From NCBI GenBank assembly GCA_036399715.1, contig DASWMO010000097.1, positions 1-29,076 on the forward strand: a stretch of DNA of 29,076 bases, in the 5' to 3' direction. This document shows positions 9,649-17,249 of the stretch, one piece after another. A model generated the notes under the pieces. That model was not told where the DNA came from. It saw only the letters and a program-made list of their open reading frames with translations, and searched no databases. Position numbers and translations under genes: made by a program. Numbering within the stretch: the stretch's first letter is position 1; each line of letters opens with the position of its first letter. This DNA comes from DASVSE01 sp036399715. Lineage in GTDB: Bacteria > Bacteroidota > Rhodothermia > Rhodothermales > Rubricoccaceae.

Positions 9649-9837
9649 GCGGGACGCGTCCCGGAGTCCACGGAGCATGCCCCGGAGTACCCGGAACGTG
9701 CCCCGACGCTCCCGGAACGCATCCCGAAGCCTCCGGAACGTGCCCCGAAGCCTCCGGAGCGCATCCCGAAGCTTCCGGAGCGCGTCCCGAAGCCTTGGGA
9801 GCGCGCCCCGGAGCCTCCGGAGCGTGCACCGGCGCCG
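9649..9837. repeat. Tandem array of nine degenerate 21-bp units
   Basis: Nine consecutive 21-base units. The central ones (9691-9837) are clear, of the type CCGGAGCGCATCCCGAAGCCT; the first two (9649-9690) are degenerate, and a further vestige may lie at 9627-9648. Because 21 is a multiple of three and the units lack stops, several frames stay open through the array on both strands. In the frame that joins the next membrane protein it would read PER(A/I/V)P(K/E)(P/L) heptads, and there the GAA/GAG and CGT/CGC differences are synonymous, a weak hint of translation. No unique spacers exist between units. Confidence 0.85.
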
Positions 9838-9852
9838 CCGTATCCTCGCGCC

Positions 9853-10158
9853 ATGACGCCTCCCACCGCCCCGCTTCGCCCCCTCGAACGCGCTGCCATC
9901 GGCGCAGACGTCGTGATCGGCGCCCTTCTGGTGGGCGCCGCCGGGTATCTGATCGCGGCGGCGTACCCGGTCGGGCCGCACGGCGGCGCCTACGAGATGC
10001 TCGCCGCGGTCGTCCTCGGCCCGCCGGGCGTGCTGCTGCTCGTCGCGGCAGTCGGCGTCGCGCGGCGGTGGCGCGCGCGGTGGTGGCTCCACGCACTCCC
10101 GCTGCTGTGGCCTGCGGGCCTGTACGCCGCCGCGATGGCGGGCGGCCTGCTGCGCTAG
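9853..10158 (+). CDS. Small hypothetical membrane protein, possibly with repeat-encoded N-terminus
   Basis: Unrecognised 101-residue protein with three hydrophobic segments (about residues 17-37, 49-69 and 79-98) separated by short charged loops including RRWRARWW. The ATG at 9853 follows the 21-bp array directly. The same frame is open back to an ATG at 9643, which would add 70 residues, mostly PERxPKP heptads. I prefer the short form because the upstream part is a degenerate tandem repeat and the hydrophobic domain is complete without it, but the longer form cannot be excluded. The next gene, also a small membrane protein, follows on the same strand. Confidence 0.6.
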   Translation: MTPPTAPLRPLERAAIGADVVIGALLVGAAGYLIAAAYPVGPHGGAYEMLAAVVLGPPGVLLLVAAVGVARRWRARWWLHALPLLWPAGLYAAAMAGGLLR

Positions 10159-10209
10159 GGCACCCGGCGCGGGGCCGGACGTTTGGGAGCGACACTCGCC
10201 CGCATTCCG

Positions 10210-10491
10210 GTGCCCGACCGTTCCGCGCCCGACCGCCCGCCGAAGCTGAAGTGGCTCGCGATGGGCCTCAACTTCGTCTTGCCGGGCGCCGGGCTGGCGT
10301 ACCTCGGGCTGTGGCGCGGGGCACTGCTGAACCTGCTGGTCGCGGTCGGCCTCGCGGCGCTGGCCGCCACGACGCTCCCGCCCGAGACGCTCGCGCGCGT
10401 CGGGGCGCCGCTGACGTACGGCATCGCCGGCGGCTCGCTCGGCGTCGCGATGGCGGGCTACGACCGCCTCTTCGGGTCGAGCGCGCCGTAG
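10210..10491 (+). CDS. Small membrane protein (hypothetical)
   Basis: 93-residue protein from a GTG start. A short basic, proline-rich N-terminus (PDRPPKLKW) precedes LNFVLPGAGLAYLGLWRGALLNLL and two to three hydrophobic helices. The NFVLPGAGLAYLGLWRGA segment recalls small TM2/DUF5683-like membrane proteins, but I cannot assign a family with confidence. A TTG nine codons upstream is an alternative start; it would overlap the GACGTTTG sequence (10179-10186), which resembles a -7 element. The gene converges on nadE with only 14 bases between the stop codons. Confidence 0.6.
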   Translation: MPDRSAPDRPPKLKWLAMGLNFVLPGAGLAYLGLWRGALLNLLVAVGLAALAATTLPPETLARVGAPLTYGIAGGSLGVAMAGYDRLFGSSAP

Positions 10492-10500
10492 CCGAGCGGG

Positions 10501-10516
10501 CGGCGCTACAGCGCCG
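10501..10516. terminator. Short palindrome between convergent genes, overlapping the nadE stop
   Basis: CGGCGCT (10501-10507) and AGCGCCG (10510-10516) pair perfectly around two bases, so the real loop must open by a pair or more. It covers the nadE stop and follows the membrane-protein stop. It could act as a shared terminator, but it has no T tract. Confidence 0.3.
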
Positions 10517-12284
10517 CGGGCGCCGACGTGCCTCGGTCTTCGACGAGCGTCCCGTCCACATCGACCGCCGTGAGACGCATCACGACGGGCAGCCGGCGGC
10601 CGACGCCGAAGGCCTTGCCCGAGACGCGAAGGCCCGGCGCGGACTGGCGCCGCTTGTACTCGTTGCGGTCCACCATGCCAGCGATGCGCGCGACGAGCGC
10701 CCGGTCGAGGCCCGTCTCGGCCGCGATGGCGTCGACGCCCGCGTGGCGCTCGACGTAGCGCCGCAGGACGGCGTCGAGCACGTCGTAGGGCGGGAGCGAG
10801 TCCTGGTCCGTCTGGTCCGGCCGCAGTTCCGCCGAGGGCGGCTTGGTGAGCGTCCCGTCGGGGATGACCTCGCGGCCGGCGCGCTCGTTGACGTGCCGCG
10901 CGACGCGGTAGACGTCCGTCTTGAAGACGTCCGAGAGGACGGCGAGCCCGCCCGACATGTCGCCGTAGAGCGTCGCGTAGCCGACGGCGGTCTCAGACTT
11001 GTTGCCGGTCGTGAGCAGCAGGTGGCCCTGCGCGTTCGAGACGGCCATGAGCGTCACGCCGCGCACGCGCGCCTGGAGGTTCTCCTCGGTCACGCCGGAC
11101 GGCTCGGCGCCGAGAACCGGCGTGAGCATCGCGTCCAGAGACTCGACCGCCGGGCGGATCGAGACCTCGTAAAAGGCGATCCCGAGCGCGTCGGCAAGCA
11201 GCTTGGAATCGCTGACGGAGCCGCCGGACGAGTACTTGGATGGCATCGTGATGCCGACGACCCGATCCGCCCCGAGGGCCTCGACGGCGAGCGCGCACGT
11301 CAGCGCCGAGTCGATGCCGCCCGAAAGGCCGATGAGGGCCGTGTTGAAGACGGCCGGGCCCGTCTTGGCGACGTAGTCGCGGATGCCGAGCACGAGCGCG
11401 TCGTGGACCGACGCGATCTCGTCCTGGAGCGGGGCCGGGCGCGACGCCGTGTCGTCGGTGTCCCACACGAAGAGGTCCGACGCGAAGTCGCGGGCGCGCC
11501 ACACGACTTCGCCGCGCGCGTTCTGGACCTGGCTGTCGCCGTCGAAGATCAGCTCCGTGTTGGCGCCGACCTGGTTGACGTAGACGAACGGCACGCCCCA
11601 CTCGCGGGCGGCCGCCGCGACGAGCGCCCGGCGGACGGCCGGCTTGCCGGCCGCGAACGGGCTCGCGGAAACGTTGACGAACAGGTCCACACCGGCCGCG
11701 CCGAGCGCGTCGATGGGATTATCTCGGTAGGGCCGCGCACCGTCGCTGAATGTCTCGCCGAGCGACTCGCGGAGCACGTCGGCGCCGAGCGTGACGGCGG
11801 CGTCGTTGACGTCGGTGTTGTTCCACAGGTCCTCGCAGACGTGGAGCCCGAGGCGCAGGCCGCGGAAGGCGACCGGTCGGCACGGCTCGCGCGTGGGCTC
11901 GAAGTAGCGCCCCTCGTCGAAGACGTCGTAGGTCGGCAAGAGCGCCTTGGCGACCTCGGCCGCGACGCGCCCGCCGTCCAGCAGCACGGCGGCGTTCACG
12001 AGACGCTTGCCCGCGCCCGACGGGTTGCGCCGCGGCGCGCCGATGACGATGCCCAGCCCGGCCGGCGCGTTCCGGGCGACGTACTCCAGCGCCTCGTCGG
12101 CCTCGGCGAGAAACGCCGGCCGGTCCAGCAGGTCCTGCGGTGGGTACCCGACGAGCGCGAGCTCGGGAAAGACGGCCAGCTCGGCGCCCGCATCGGCGGC
12201 GCGGCGCGCAGCGTCGAGCACGATCTGGGCGTTCCCGGCGAGGTCGCCGACGGTCGGGTTGATCTGGCAGAGGGCGATGCGCAC
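10506..12284 (-). CDS. nadE: Glutamine-dependent NAD+ synthetase
   Basis: Catalyses the last step of NAD synthesis (nicotinate adenine dinucleotide + glutamine + ATP). 592 residues in two domains. The N-terminal nitrilase-type glutaminase has the triad Glu41 (FPELALVGY), Lys113 (AKALLPTYDVFDEGRYF) and Cys150 (LHVCEDLW). The C-terminal synthetase has the ATP pyrophosphatase loop SGGIDSA from residue 321, then TTGNKSE and LYGDMSGGLAVLSDVFKTDVY. The length matches the bacterial two-domain form. A GTG at 12284 is used as start because it begins exactly at the conserved RIALCQINPTVGD; upstream in-frame residues look non-coding. It lies 75 bases downstream of the S66 peptidase gene on the same strand, and the two may share a transcript. 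Confidence 0.96.
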   Translation of the reverse strand: MRIALCQINPTVGDLAGNAQIVLDAARRAADAGAELAVFPELALVGYPPQDLLDRPAFLAEADEALEYVARNAPAGLGIVIGAPRRNPSGAGKRLVNAAVLLDGGRVAAEVAKALLPTYDVFDEGRYFEPTREPCRPVAFRGLRLGLHVCEDLWNNTDVNDAAVTLGADVLRESLGETFSDGARPYRDNPIDALGAAGVDLFVNVSASPFAAGKPAVRRALVAAAAREWGVPFVYVNQVGANTELIFDGDSQVQNARGEVVWRARDFASDLFVWDTDDTASRPAPLQDEIASVHDALVLGIRDYVAKTGPAVFNTALIGLSGGIDSALTCALAVEALGADRVVGITMPSKYSSGGSVSDSKLLADALGIAFYEVSIRPAVESLDAMLTPVLGAEPSGVTEENLQARVRGVTLMAVSNAQGHLLLTTGNKSETAVGYATLYGDMSGGLAVLSDVFKTDVYRVARHVNERAGREVIPDGTLTKPPSAELRPDQTDQDSLPPYDVLDAVLRRYVERHAGVDAIAAETGLDRALVARIAGMVDRNEYKRRQSAPGLRVSGKAFGVGRRLPVVMRLTAVDVDGTLVEDRGTSAPAAL

Positions 12285-12359
12285 GGGCGAGCGGAAGGGT
12301 GGACGGGTTGAAAGGAGAAGCCGGGCACGAGGTTGCACCGCCCGGTCACCCTTTCGCGC

Positions 12360-13547
12360 CTACACGACGGCCGGCCCGACGGCTTCCAGCGTCCCCGCGT
12401 CAGCGTCCGTCCGCACGCGCAGACCGACGGGAAGCGTGTACACGGGCGAGACGTGCCCGACGGGCGCGCCGATCCACGCCGGGCAGCGGTACGACCCGAG
12501 GTGGTCTCGCAGGACCTCTTCGGCCGTCCACGCCGAGCCGCCGTCCGAGCATTGCGAGCACTGTCCGAAGACGACGGCCGCCGGGGCGCGCAGCACGCCC
12601 GCCATTTCGAGCTGCGTAAACAGGCGGTCGAGGCGGTAGGACTCCTCACCGGTCTCCTCGAAAAAGGCCACGTGGCCGTCGAAGTCCGGCAGGTAGCCCG
12701 TCCCGGCGAGGCTCGCCACGACGGACAGGTTGCCGCCGACGAGCGGCCCCTCGGCCGCTCCGCGGCGGACGGTCTCGGTCGTGATGCGGTCCCGGTCCGT
12801 CTCGCCTTCAACCGACAGCGTCTCGCCGCGGACGAGCACGTCGCGGAAGGCCGTCGCCGTCGTGCCGGTCCACGACGAGATGCCGACGGGGCCATGGAAC
12901 GACACGAGGCCCGATTTGGCGTAGATCGCGAGCAGGAGCGCTGTCACGTCCGAGTAGCCAATGACCGGCTTGGCGGCGGCCCGGATCGCGTCGTAGTCCA
13001 GAAGGGGCAGGATGCGGGCGCAGCCGTAGCCACCGCGGAGGCACACGACCGCGTCGACGTCGGGATCGGTGACCATCGCCATGAAGTCGTCGGCGCGGTT
13101 CTGGTCCGAGCCCGCGAGAAAGCCGAACCGGTCGAGCGCGTGGCGGCCGACGCGCGTCTCGAAGCCCATCGCGCGCATGTCGGCGACGGCGTCCTCGACC
13201 TGCCCGACGGAGCGGAGCACGCCCGCGGGCGCGACGAGGCCGATGGTGCCGGCGGGCCGGATGCGGCGCGGCCGCAGCGTCTCGCGGACGGCCGGAACGG
13301 CGGCGCGCGCCGAGTCCGCAACGACCGTGTCTGCCTGTGCGACGAGCGTGTCCGGCGAGGCCGGGACGATGGGCGGAAGCGGCGTCCGCGGCGAGACGAT
13401 GCGCACGACGGGCGTCTCGGGGCGCGGGGCCGTCGCGCAGGCGGCGAGCGGCAGCCCGGCGAGGCCCACGCCAAGCGCGCGGAGCACATCGCGGCGCGAG
13501 GCGGGCCGGCCGGCGCCGGGCGCGGCGGGGCCAGACGGGTCGGACAT
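12360..13547 (-). CDS. S66 family LD-carboxypeptidase-like Tat lipoprotein
   Basis: Serine peptidase of the muramoyl-tetrapeptide LD-carboxypeptidase (LdcA/MccF) family, 395 residues. The N-terminus has a twin-arginine motif SRRDVLRAL (17-25), a hydrophobic core and lipobox LAAC with Cys37, so it should be exported folded and lipidated. A roughly 50-residue Pro/Ala/Val-rich linker follows. Catalytic residues by family position: nucleophile Ser199 (IGYSDVTALL), Glu297 (AFFEETGEESYRLDRL) and His365 (GAPVGHV). Family members remove the terminal D-Ala from L,D-linked muropeptides, or cleave peptide-nucleotide toxins (MccF). Envelope export favours peptidoglycan turnover or defence against such toxins over the usual cytosolic recycling. 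It is divergent from the proline dehydrogenase gene. Confidence 0.9.
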   Translation of the reverse strand: MSDPSGPAAPGAGRPASRRDVLRALGVGLAGLPLAACATAPRPETPVVRIVSPRTPLPPIVPASPDTLVAQADTVVADSARAAVPAVRETLRPRRIRPAGTIGLVAPAGVLRSVGQVEDAVADMRAMGFETRVGRHALDRFGFLAGSDQNRADDFMAMVTDPDVDAVVCLRGGYGCARILPLLDYDAIRAAAKPVIGYSDVTALLLAIYAKSGLVSFHGPVGISSWTGTTATAFRDVLVRGETLSVEGETDRDRITTETVRRGAAEGPLVGGNLSVVASLAGTGYLPDFDGHVAFFEETGEESYRLDRLFTQLEMAGVLRAPAAVVFGQCSQCSDGGSAWTAEEVLRDHLGSYRCPAWIGAPVGHVSPVYTLPVGLRVRTDADAGTLEAVGPAVV

Positions 13548-13569
13548 CAGAGCGGGGGAACGTTTGTTC

Positions 13570-13577
13570 GCAGTCTA
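13570..13577 (-). promoter_or_regulatory. Candidate promoter element (TAGACTGC, minus strand) for the S66 gene
   Basis: Read on the minus strand, TAGACTGC lies 22 bases before the S66 peptidase ATG in an 85-base divergent gap. It resembles the plus-strand TAGCTTGC nearby, as expected for back-to-back promoters. Weak on its own. Confidence 0.3.
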
Positions 13578-13605
13578 CGGCCGCCCCGCGGCGCCCTGGC
13601 CGGGG

Positions 13606-13613
13606 TAGCTTGC
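13606..13613 (+). promoter_or_regulatory. Candidate promoter element (TAGCTTGC) for proline dehydrogenase
   Basis: TAGCTTGC lies 19 bases before the ATG of the proline dehydrogenase gene and nearly matches TAGCTTCG at 6318. It has the TAnnTT core of Bacteroidota -7 elements. The leader would be short, in keeping with absent Shine-Dalgarno sequences here. Confidence 0.4.
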
Positions 13614-13632
13614 CCGACACTCCTCGCGCCAC

Positions 13633-14505
13633 ATGAAGCTCCCGTTTGCGCTTGCCCGCCGGTTCGTCGCCGGCGAAACGCTCTCGACGGCCCTCGACAC
13701 CGTCGGCGGCCTCCTCGACGAAGGCCTGTTCGTGACGCTGGACCTGCTCGGCGAGCACGTCCACGAGCGCCCGCGCGCCGAGGCGCTCGCCGGCACCTAC
13801 GTGGACCTCGTGAGCCGCCTCGCGGACCTCCGCGACCAGAAGGGCGCCGCGCCGCACACGGTCGGCATCTCGATCAAGCTCTCGATGATCGGGCAGGTCA
13901 TCGACCGAGACCTCGCCGAGCGCAACCTCCGCGCGCTCCTCGACCGCGCCCGCGACGCCGAGATGTTCGTCCGCCTCGACATGGAGGGCTCGGACATCAC
14001 CGACTCGACGCTTGGCCTCTTCGAGGCCGTTTACCCGGACTACCCCGGGCTTGTCGGGCCGGTCCTGCAGGCCTACCTCCACCGGACCGCCGGCGACGTC
14101 GCGCGGATGGTCGAGCTCAGCGCCCGCGTGCGCCTCTGCAAGGGCGCCTACAAGGAGCCCGCGAGCGTCGCGTACCAGGACATGCCGACGATCCGCTGGC
14201 ACTTCCGCCGCCTCGCCCGAACGCTCCTCACGCACGGCCACTACCCCGGCATCGCGACCCACGATGACGAGCTCATCGCGGCCGTGAAGCAGATGGTCGT
14301 CGCCGACGGCGTCTCGCGGGACGCGTTCGAGTTCCAGATGCTCTACGGCATCCGGACCGAGACCCAGCGCGAGATCCTGAACGACGGCTACCGGATGCGG
14401 ATCTACGTGCCCTACGGGACCGAGTGGGTGCCGTACTTCTCCCGCCGCCTCCGCGAGCGCAAGGAGAACGTCTGGTTCGTCCTCGAAAACCTCGTCCGCC
14501 GCTAA
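13633..14505 (+). CDS. Monofunctional proline dehydrogenase (PRODH)
   Basis: FAD-dependent oxidation of proline to pyrroline-5-carboxylate, the first step of proline use. At 290 residues it is the monofunctional type, not the fused PutA. Visible family features are the beta-strand residues GISIKLSMIG (about 76-85), VRLDMEGSD near 116-124, VRLCKGAYKEP near 170-180, GIATHDDEL, FEFQMLYGIR, and the C-terminal proline-binding helix ending YFSRRLRERKENVWFVLENL. No P5C dehydrogenase is in the window. It is followed after 3 bases by yhbY, an odd functional pair, so coupling may be only positional. The ATG begins directly at the conserved N-terminus. Confidence 0.94.
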   Translation: MKLPFALARRFVAGETLSTALDTVGGLLDEGLFVTLDLLGEHVHERPRAEALAGTYVDLVSRLADLRDQKGAAPHTVGISIKLSMIGQVIDRDLAERNLRALLDRARDAEMFVRLDMEGSDITDSTLGLFEAVYPDYPGLVGPVLQAYLHRTAGDVARMVELSARVRLCKGAYKEPASVAYQDMPTIRWHFRRLARTLLTHGHYPGIATHDDELIAAVKQMVVADGVSRDAFEFQMLYGIRTETQREILNDGYRMRIYVPYGTEWVPYFSRRLRERKENVWFVLENLVRR

Positions 14506-14508
14506 GCC

Positions 14509-14817
14509 ATGCCCGACCTCACCTCGAAACAGCGCGCGCACGTGCGCGGGCTGGCCCACGCCGAGAAGCCGCTCGTCCACGTCGGCAAGGAAGGCGTGAC
14601 GCCGGCGGCTCTCCGCTCGCTGCGCCAGACGTTCGCGACGCGCGAGATCGTCAAGGTGCGTGTGCTGGAAGCCGCGCCCGAGACGCCGCGTGAGACGGGC
14701 CTCGCCCTCGCCGAGGGAGTCGACGGCTGCCACGTCGTCCAGACGGTCGGGCGGACCGTGACGCTCTTCCGGCCAGACCCGCACCACCCAGTGATCCGCC
14801 TGCCGAAGGCCGAGTAG
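14509..14817 (+). CDS. yhbY: YhbY/CRS1-YhbY (CRM) RNA-binding protein
   Basis: 102-residue stand-alone CRM-domain protein that associates with pre-50S ribosomal particles in characterised bacteria. The pattern is clear: LTSKQRAHVRGLAHAEKPLVHVGKEGVT (about 4-31, including the GKxG RNA-binding turn), then helix AALRSLRQTFATREIVKVRVLE, and the closing strand VVQTVGRTVTLFRP. Length and order match the family throughout. It starts 3 bases after the proline dehydrogenase stop and probably shares its mRNA. Confidence 0.93.
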   Translation: MPDLTSKQRAHVRGLAHAEKPLVHVGKEGVTPAALRSLRQTFATREIVKVRVLEAAPETPRETGLALAEGVDGCHVVQTVGRTVTLFRPDPHHPVIRLPKAE

Positions 14818-14903
14818 ACGGGCGGCGTTAACTCCGGCCGTCCTCCGAAACCCCAGCGCCCGGGCGGGGCGCCCCCGGTACCTCCGGCGTGGCCTCGGGC
14901 GGA

Positions 14904-14935
14904 TCATGGGCGCTCCCTTCCCCGAGCGCCCATGA
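14904..14935. promoter_or_regulatory. Perfect 12-bp inverted repeat covering the start codon of the second zinc dehydrogenase
   Basis: TCATGGGCGCTC (14904-14915) and GAGCGCCCATGA (14924-14935) are perfectly complementary around the 8-base loop CCTTCCCC. The right arm contains the ATG at 14932. In RNA the hairpin would bury this start; as DNA it is an operator-sized dyad. The first zinc dehydrogenase gene at 1714 lacks it, so any control is specific to this copy. Confidence 0.75.
14906..14935 (+). CDS. Possible nine-codon leader frame overlapping the dehydrogenase start
   Basis: An ATG at 14906 opens MGAPFPERP and stops at TGA 14933-14935, sharing ATGA with the start of the next gene. It occupies the left arm, loop and right arm of the 12-bp inverted repeat, so translating it would melt the hairpin and deliver ribosomes to the downstream start. 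It has no visible Shine-Dalgarno. It may be chance: an ATG in the left arm and a TGA in the right follow partly from the symmetry of the repeat. Confidence 0.3.
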   Translation: MGAPFPERP

Positions 14936-16110
14936 AAGCCCTGACCTGGCACGGCAAGTACGACGTCCGCGTCGACACCGTCCCCGACCCCGAGATCGTC
15001 GACGCCCACGACGCCGTCCTCAAGATCACGTCCACGGCGATCTGCGGCTCGGACCTGCACCTCTTCGACGGCTACCAGCCGACGATGGAGAAGGGCGACA
15101 TCCTCGGGCATGAGTTCATGGGCGAGGTCGTCGAGGTCGGATCCGCGAACACGAAGCTGAAGGTCGGCGACCGCGTCGTGGTGCCGTTCGTGATCGCCTG
15201 CGGCGAGTGCTTCTTCTGCCAGAAGGGCCTCTTCTCGTGCTGCGACCGCACGAACCCGAACCATAAGATCGCCGAGGCGGCGATGGGCCACTCGCCGGCA
15301 GGCCTCTTCGGCTTCTCCCACATGCTCGGCGGGTACGCCGGGGGGCAGGCCGAGTACGTCCGCGTCCCGCACGCCGACGTCGGCCCGATCAAAATCCCCG
15401 ACGGGCTCGCCGACGAGCAGGTCCTGTTCCTCTCGGACATCCTTCCGACGGGCTGGATGGCGGCCGAGAACGCCGAAATCGAGCCCGGCGACACCGTCGC
15501 CGTGTGGGGCTGCGGGCCCGTCGGGCAGTTCGCGATGCAGAGCGCGTGGCTCATGGGCGCGGGCCGCGTGATCGCGATCGACCACGTCCCGGAGCGCCTC
15601 GCGATGGCCGAGGCGCTCGGCAAGGCCGAGACGATCAACTTTATGGAGCAGGACGTCTACGACACGCTCCAGGAGATGACCGGCGGCCGCGGGCCGGACC
15701 GCTGCATCGACGCCGTCGGCGCCGAGGCGCACTCGCACGGCTCCGTGGACGCGATCATCGACAAGGCCAAGGCCGCCGTGATGCTCGGGACGGACCGGCC
15801 ACACGCGCTCCGCCAGGCCCTCTTCTGCTGCCGCAAGGGCGGCACGGTGTCCGTCCCCGGCGTCTACGTCGGGCTGCTGGACAACGTCCCGTTCGGGGCG
15901 ACGATGAACAAGGGCCTGACCATCAGGGCGGGCCAGACGCACGTTCAGCGCTACCTCGCGCCGCTTCTGGAGCGCATCGAGGCCGGCGAGATCGACCCCG
16001 GCGCGATCATCACGCACCGCGTCCCGCTGAGCGAGGCGCCCGAGATGTACAAGACGTTCCGCGACAAGAAGGACGGCTGCATCAAGGTCGTCCTCGATCC
16101 CTGGGCGTAG
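14932..16110 (+). CDS. Zinc-dependent alcohol dehydrogenase, glutathione-independent formaldehyde dehydrogenase type (copy 2)
   Basis: 392-residue paralogue of the gene at 1714. It has the same catalytic zinc residues Cys38 (AICGSDLH) and His60-Glu61, the structural-zinc cysteines CGECFFC...CC (about 91-105), the Rossmann motif VAVWGCGPVG and the ending KDGCIKVVLDPWA. It probably oxidises an aldehyde or alcohol with NAD(P); substrate unknown. Differences from copy 1 cluster at the start of the coenzyme-binding domain and around residues 220-300. Unlike copy 1 it is not part of an SRPBCC/SDR operon, and its start codon is buried in a perfect inverted repeat. The 114 bases separating it from yhbY suggest its own expression unit. 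Confidence 0.93.
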   Translation: MKALTWHGKYDVRVDTVPDPEIVDAHDAVLKITSTAICGSDLHLFDGYQPTMEKGDILGHEFMGEVVEVGSANTKLKVGDRVVVPFVIACGECFFCQKGLFSCCDRTNPNHKIAEAAMGHSPAGLFGFSHMLGGYAGGQAEYVRVPHADVGPIKIPDGLADEQVLFLSDILPTGWMAAENAEIEPGDTVAVWGCGPVGQFAMQSAWLMGAGRVIAIDHVPERLAMAEALGKAETINFMEQDVYDTLQEMTGGRGPDRCIDAVGAEAHSHGSVDAIIDKAKAAVMLGTDRPHALRQALFCCRKGGTVSVPGVYVGLLDNVPFGATMNKGLTIRAGQTHVQRYLAPLLERIEAGEIDPGAIITHRVPLSEAPEMYKTFRDKKDGCIKVVLDPWA

Positions 16111-16204
16111 CCCGCAGGCATAGCCCGACACCCGCGCCGGCCGGCGCGGATCCGCGAGGCGGGTCGGGGGTTCGGGCCGCTCCGCTCCCCTCTCGTCCGA
16201 TTCC

Positions 16205-17128
16205 ATGCCCGATCTCTACGACGCCGTCGTCGTCGGCGCCGGCCCAGCCGGCCTGTCGGCCGCGCTGTCCATCGCGCGCGCCTGCCGGCGCGTGCTCGTG
16301 GTCGACGACGACCATGCGCGGAATGCGCCCGCGGCCCAGGCGTGGGGCTTCGTCACCCGCGACGGCACGCCGCCCGAGGAGATCCGCGCGCTCGGACGGG
16401 ACGAGTTGGGCCGCTACGACGTGACGTTCCTCGACGCCCATGTCGAGTCGGCCGTCCAGACGGCCGACGGCTTCTGTCTCTCGCTCACCGACCACGACGG
16501 CGATTTCCAGACGCGCACACTCGTCCTCGCGACGGGCATTGCCGACATCCTGCCGCCTGTCCCGGGGATGCATGAGGCCTGGGGTACGGGCGTCGCGCAC
16601 TGCCCGTACTGCCACGGCTGGGACCTCCGCGGGCGCCCGACGGCCTTCTACGGAACCGGCCACGACGCCTTCGAGATGGGCCGCTTTCTTACGCTCTGGA
16701 CTGACCGCATGACGGTCGTCTCGGACGGCCCGGCCGACCTCACGCCGGAGCAGCGCGCCGAGTTGGACGCCCGCGGGGTCGCCGTGGATGAACGGCCCGT
16801 CGGGCGCATCGAGCAGACCGACGGCGAGGTCTCGGCGGTCGTGTTCGAGGACGGTGAGCGGCTGTGCGTCGGCGCGGTCTACGTCAAGCCGAGCGTCCGG
16901 CCGCGGAGCACGCTGCCCGAGACGCTCGGCGCGCGCCTGATGCCCAACCGGATCGTCGCGACGGACGACGTCGGGCGCGTCGAAGGCGTGTCGGGGCTGT
17001 ACCTCGCGGGCGACGTGGCCGAGAAGCAGCACCAGGTCGTGCTCGCGGCGGCGTCCGGCACGCGCGTCGCATTCGCGCTCAACCACGACCTGGTCGTCCG
17101 CGATACGCCGGCCGTCGCCGCGCCGTAA
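16205..17128 (+). CDS. Thioredoxin-reductase-like FAD/NAD(P) oxidoreductase
   Basis: 307-residue two-dinucleotide-domain flavoprotein. The FAD motif GAGPAG is at 11-16, the redox-type pair Cys133-Pro-Tyr-Cys136 lies in VAHCPYCHGWD, and the C-terminal GLYLAGDVAEKQHQVVLAAASG motif binds FAD. The second dinucleotide motif (YGTGHDAFEMG) departs from the usual GxGxxA pattern of TrxR. CPYCHG is typical of the TrxB-like family that includes dithiol oxidases and tropodithietic/holomycin-type disulfide formers as well as uncharacterised reductases, so a thioredoxin partner should not be assumed. It follows the second zinc dehydrogenase by 94 bases on the same strand. Confidence 0.88.
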   Translation: MPDLYDAVVVGAGPAGLSAALSIARACRRVLVVDDDHARNAPAAQAWGFVTRDGTPPEEIRALGRDELGRYDVTFLDAHVESAVQTADGFCLSLTDHDGDFQTRTLVLATGIADILPPVPGMHEAWGTGVAHCPYCHGWDLRGRPTAFYGTGHDAFEMGRFLTLWTDRMTVVSDGPADLTPEQRAELDARGVAVDERPVGRIEQTDGEVSAVVFEDGERLCVGAVYVKPSVRPRSTLPETLGARLMPNRIVATDDVGRVEGVSGLYLAGDVAEKQHQVVLAAASGTRVAFALNHDLVVRDTPAVAAP

Positions 17129-17249
17129 TCGACGACACGACCCGCCGCACCTGTGAGCGCATCTCTCGCGGGATCCTTTTCAGAGAACGTGGACAGGTTA
17201 CAACTGAAGTGCGTACAATCGGGCTCCTTCCACCCGCCGTTCCACACGC

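Noticed and set aside
9649..9837. CRISPR array
   Set aside because: Units are contiguous without unique spacers, are degenerate, and no cas genes are in the window.
9633..12311. Plus-strand open frame of nearly 900 codons through the repeat array and opposite nadE
   Set aside because: It is antisense to the unmistakable NAD synthetase and has no recognisable motif; length is explained by GC bias and stop-free repeats.
12321..12345. CCGGGC/GCCCGG hairpin between the S66 and nadE genes as a terminator
   Set aside because: Only six pairs with a 13-base loop and no T tract; expected often by chance in 70% GC sequence.
12808..16206. Minus-strand open frame of over 1,100 codons opposite proline dehydrogenase, yhbY and the second dehydrogenase
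   Set aside because: Low-complexity Arg/Val/Asp-rich shadow opposite three well-supported genes.
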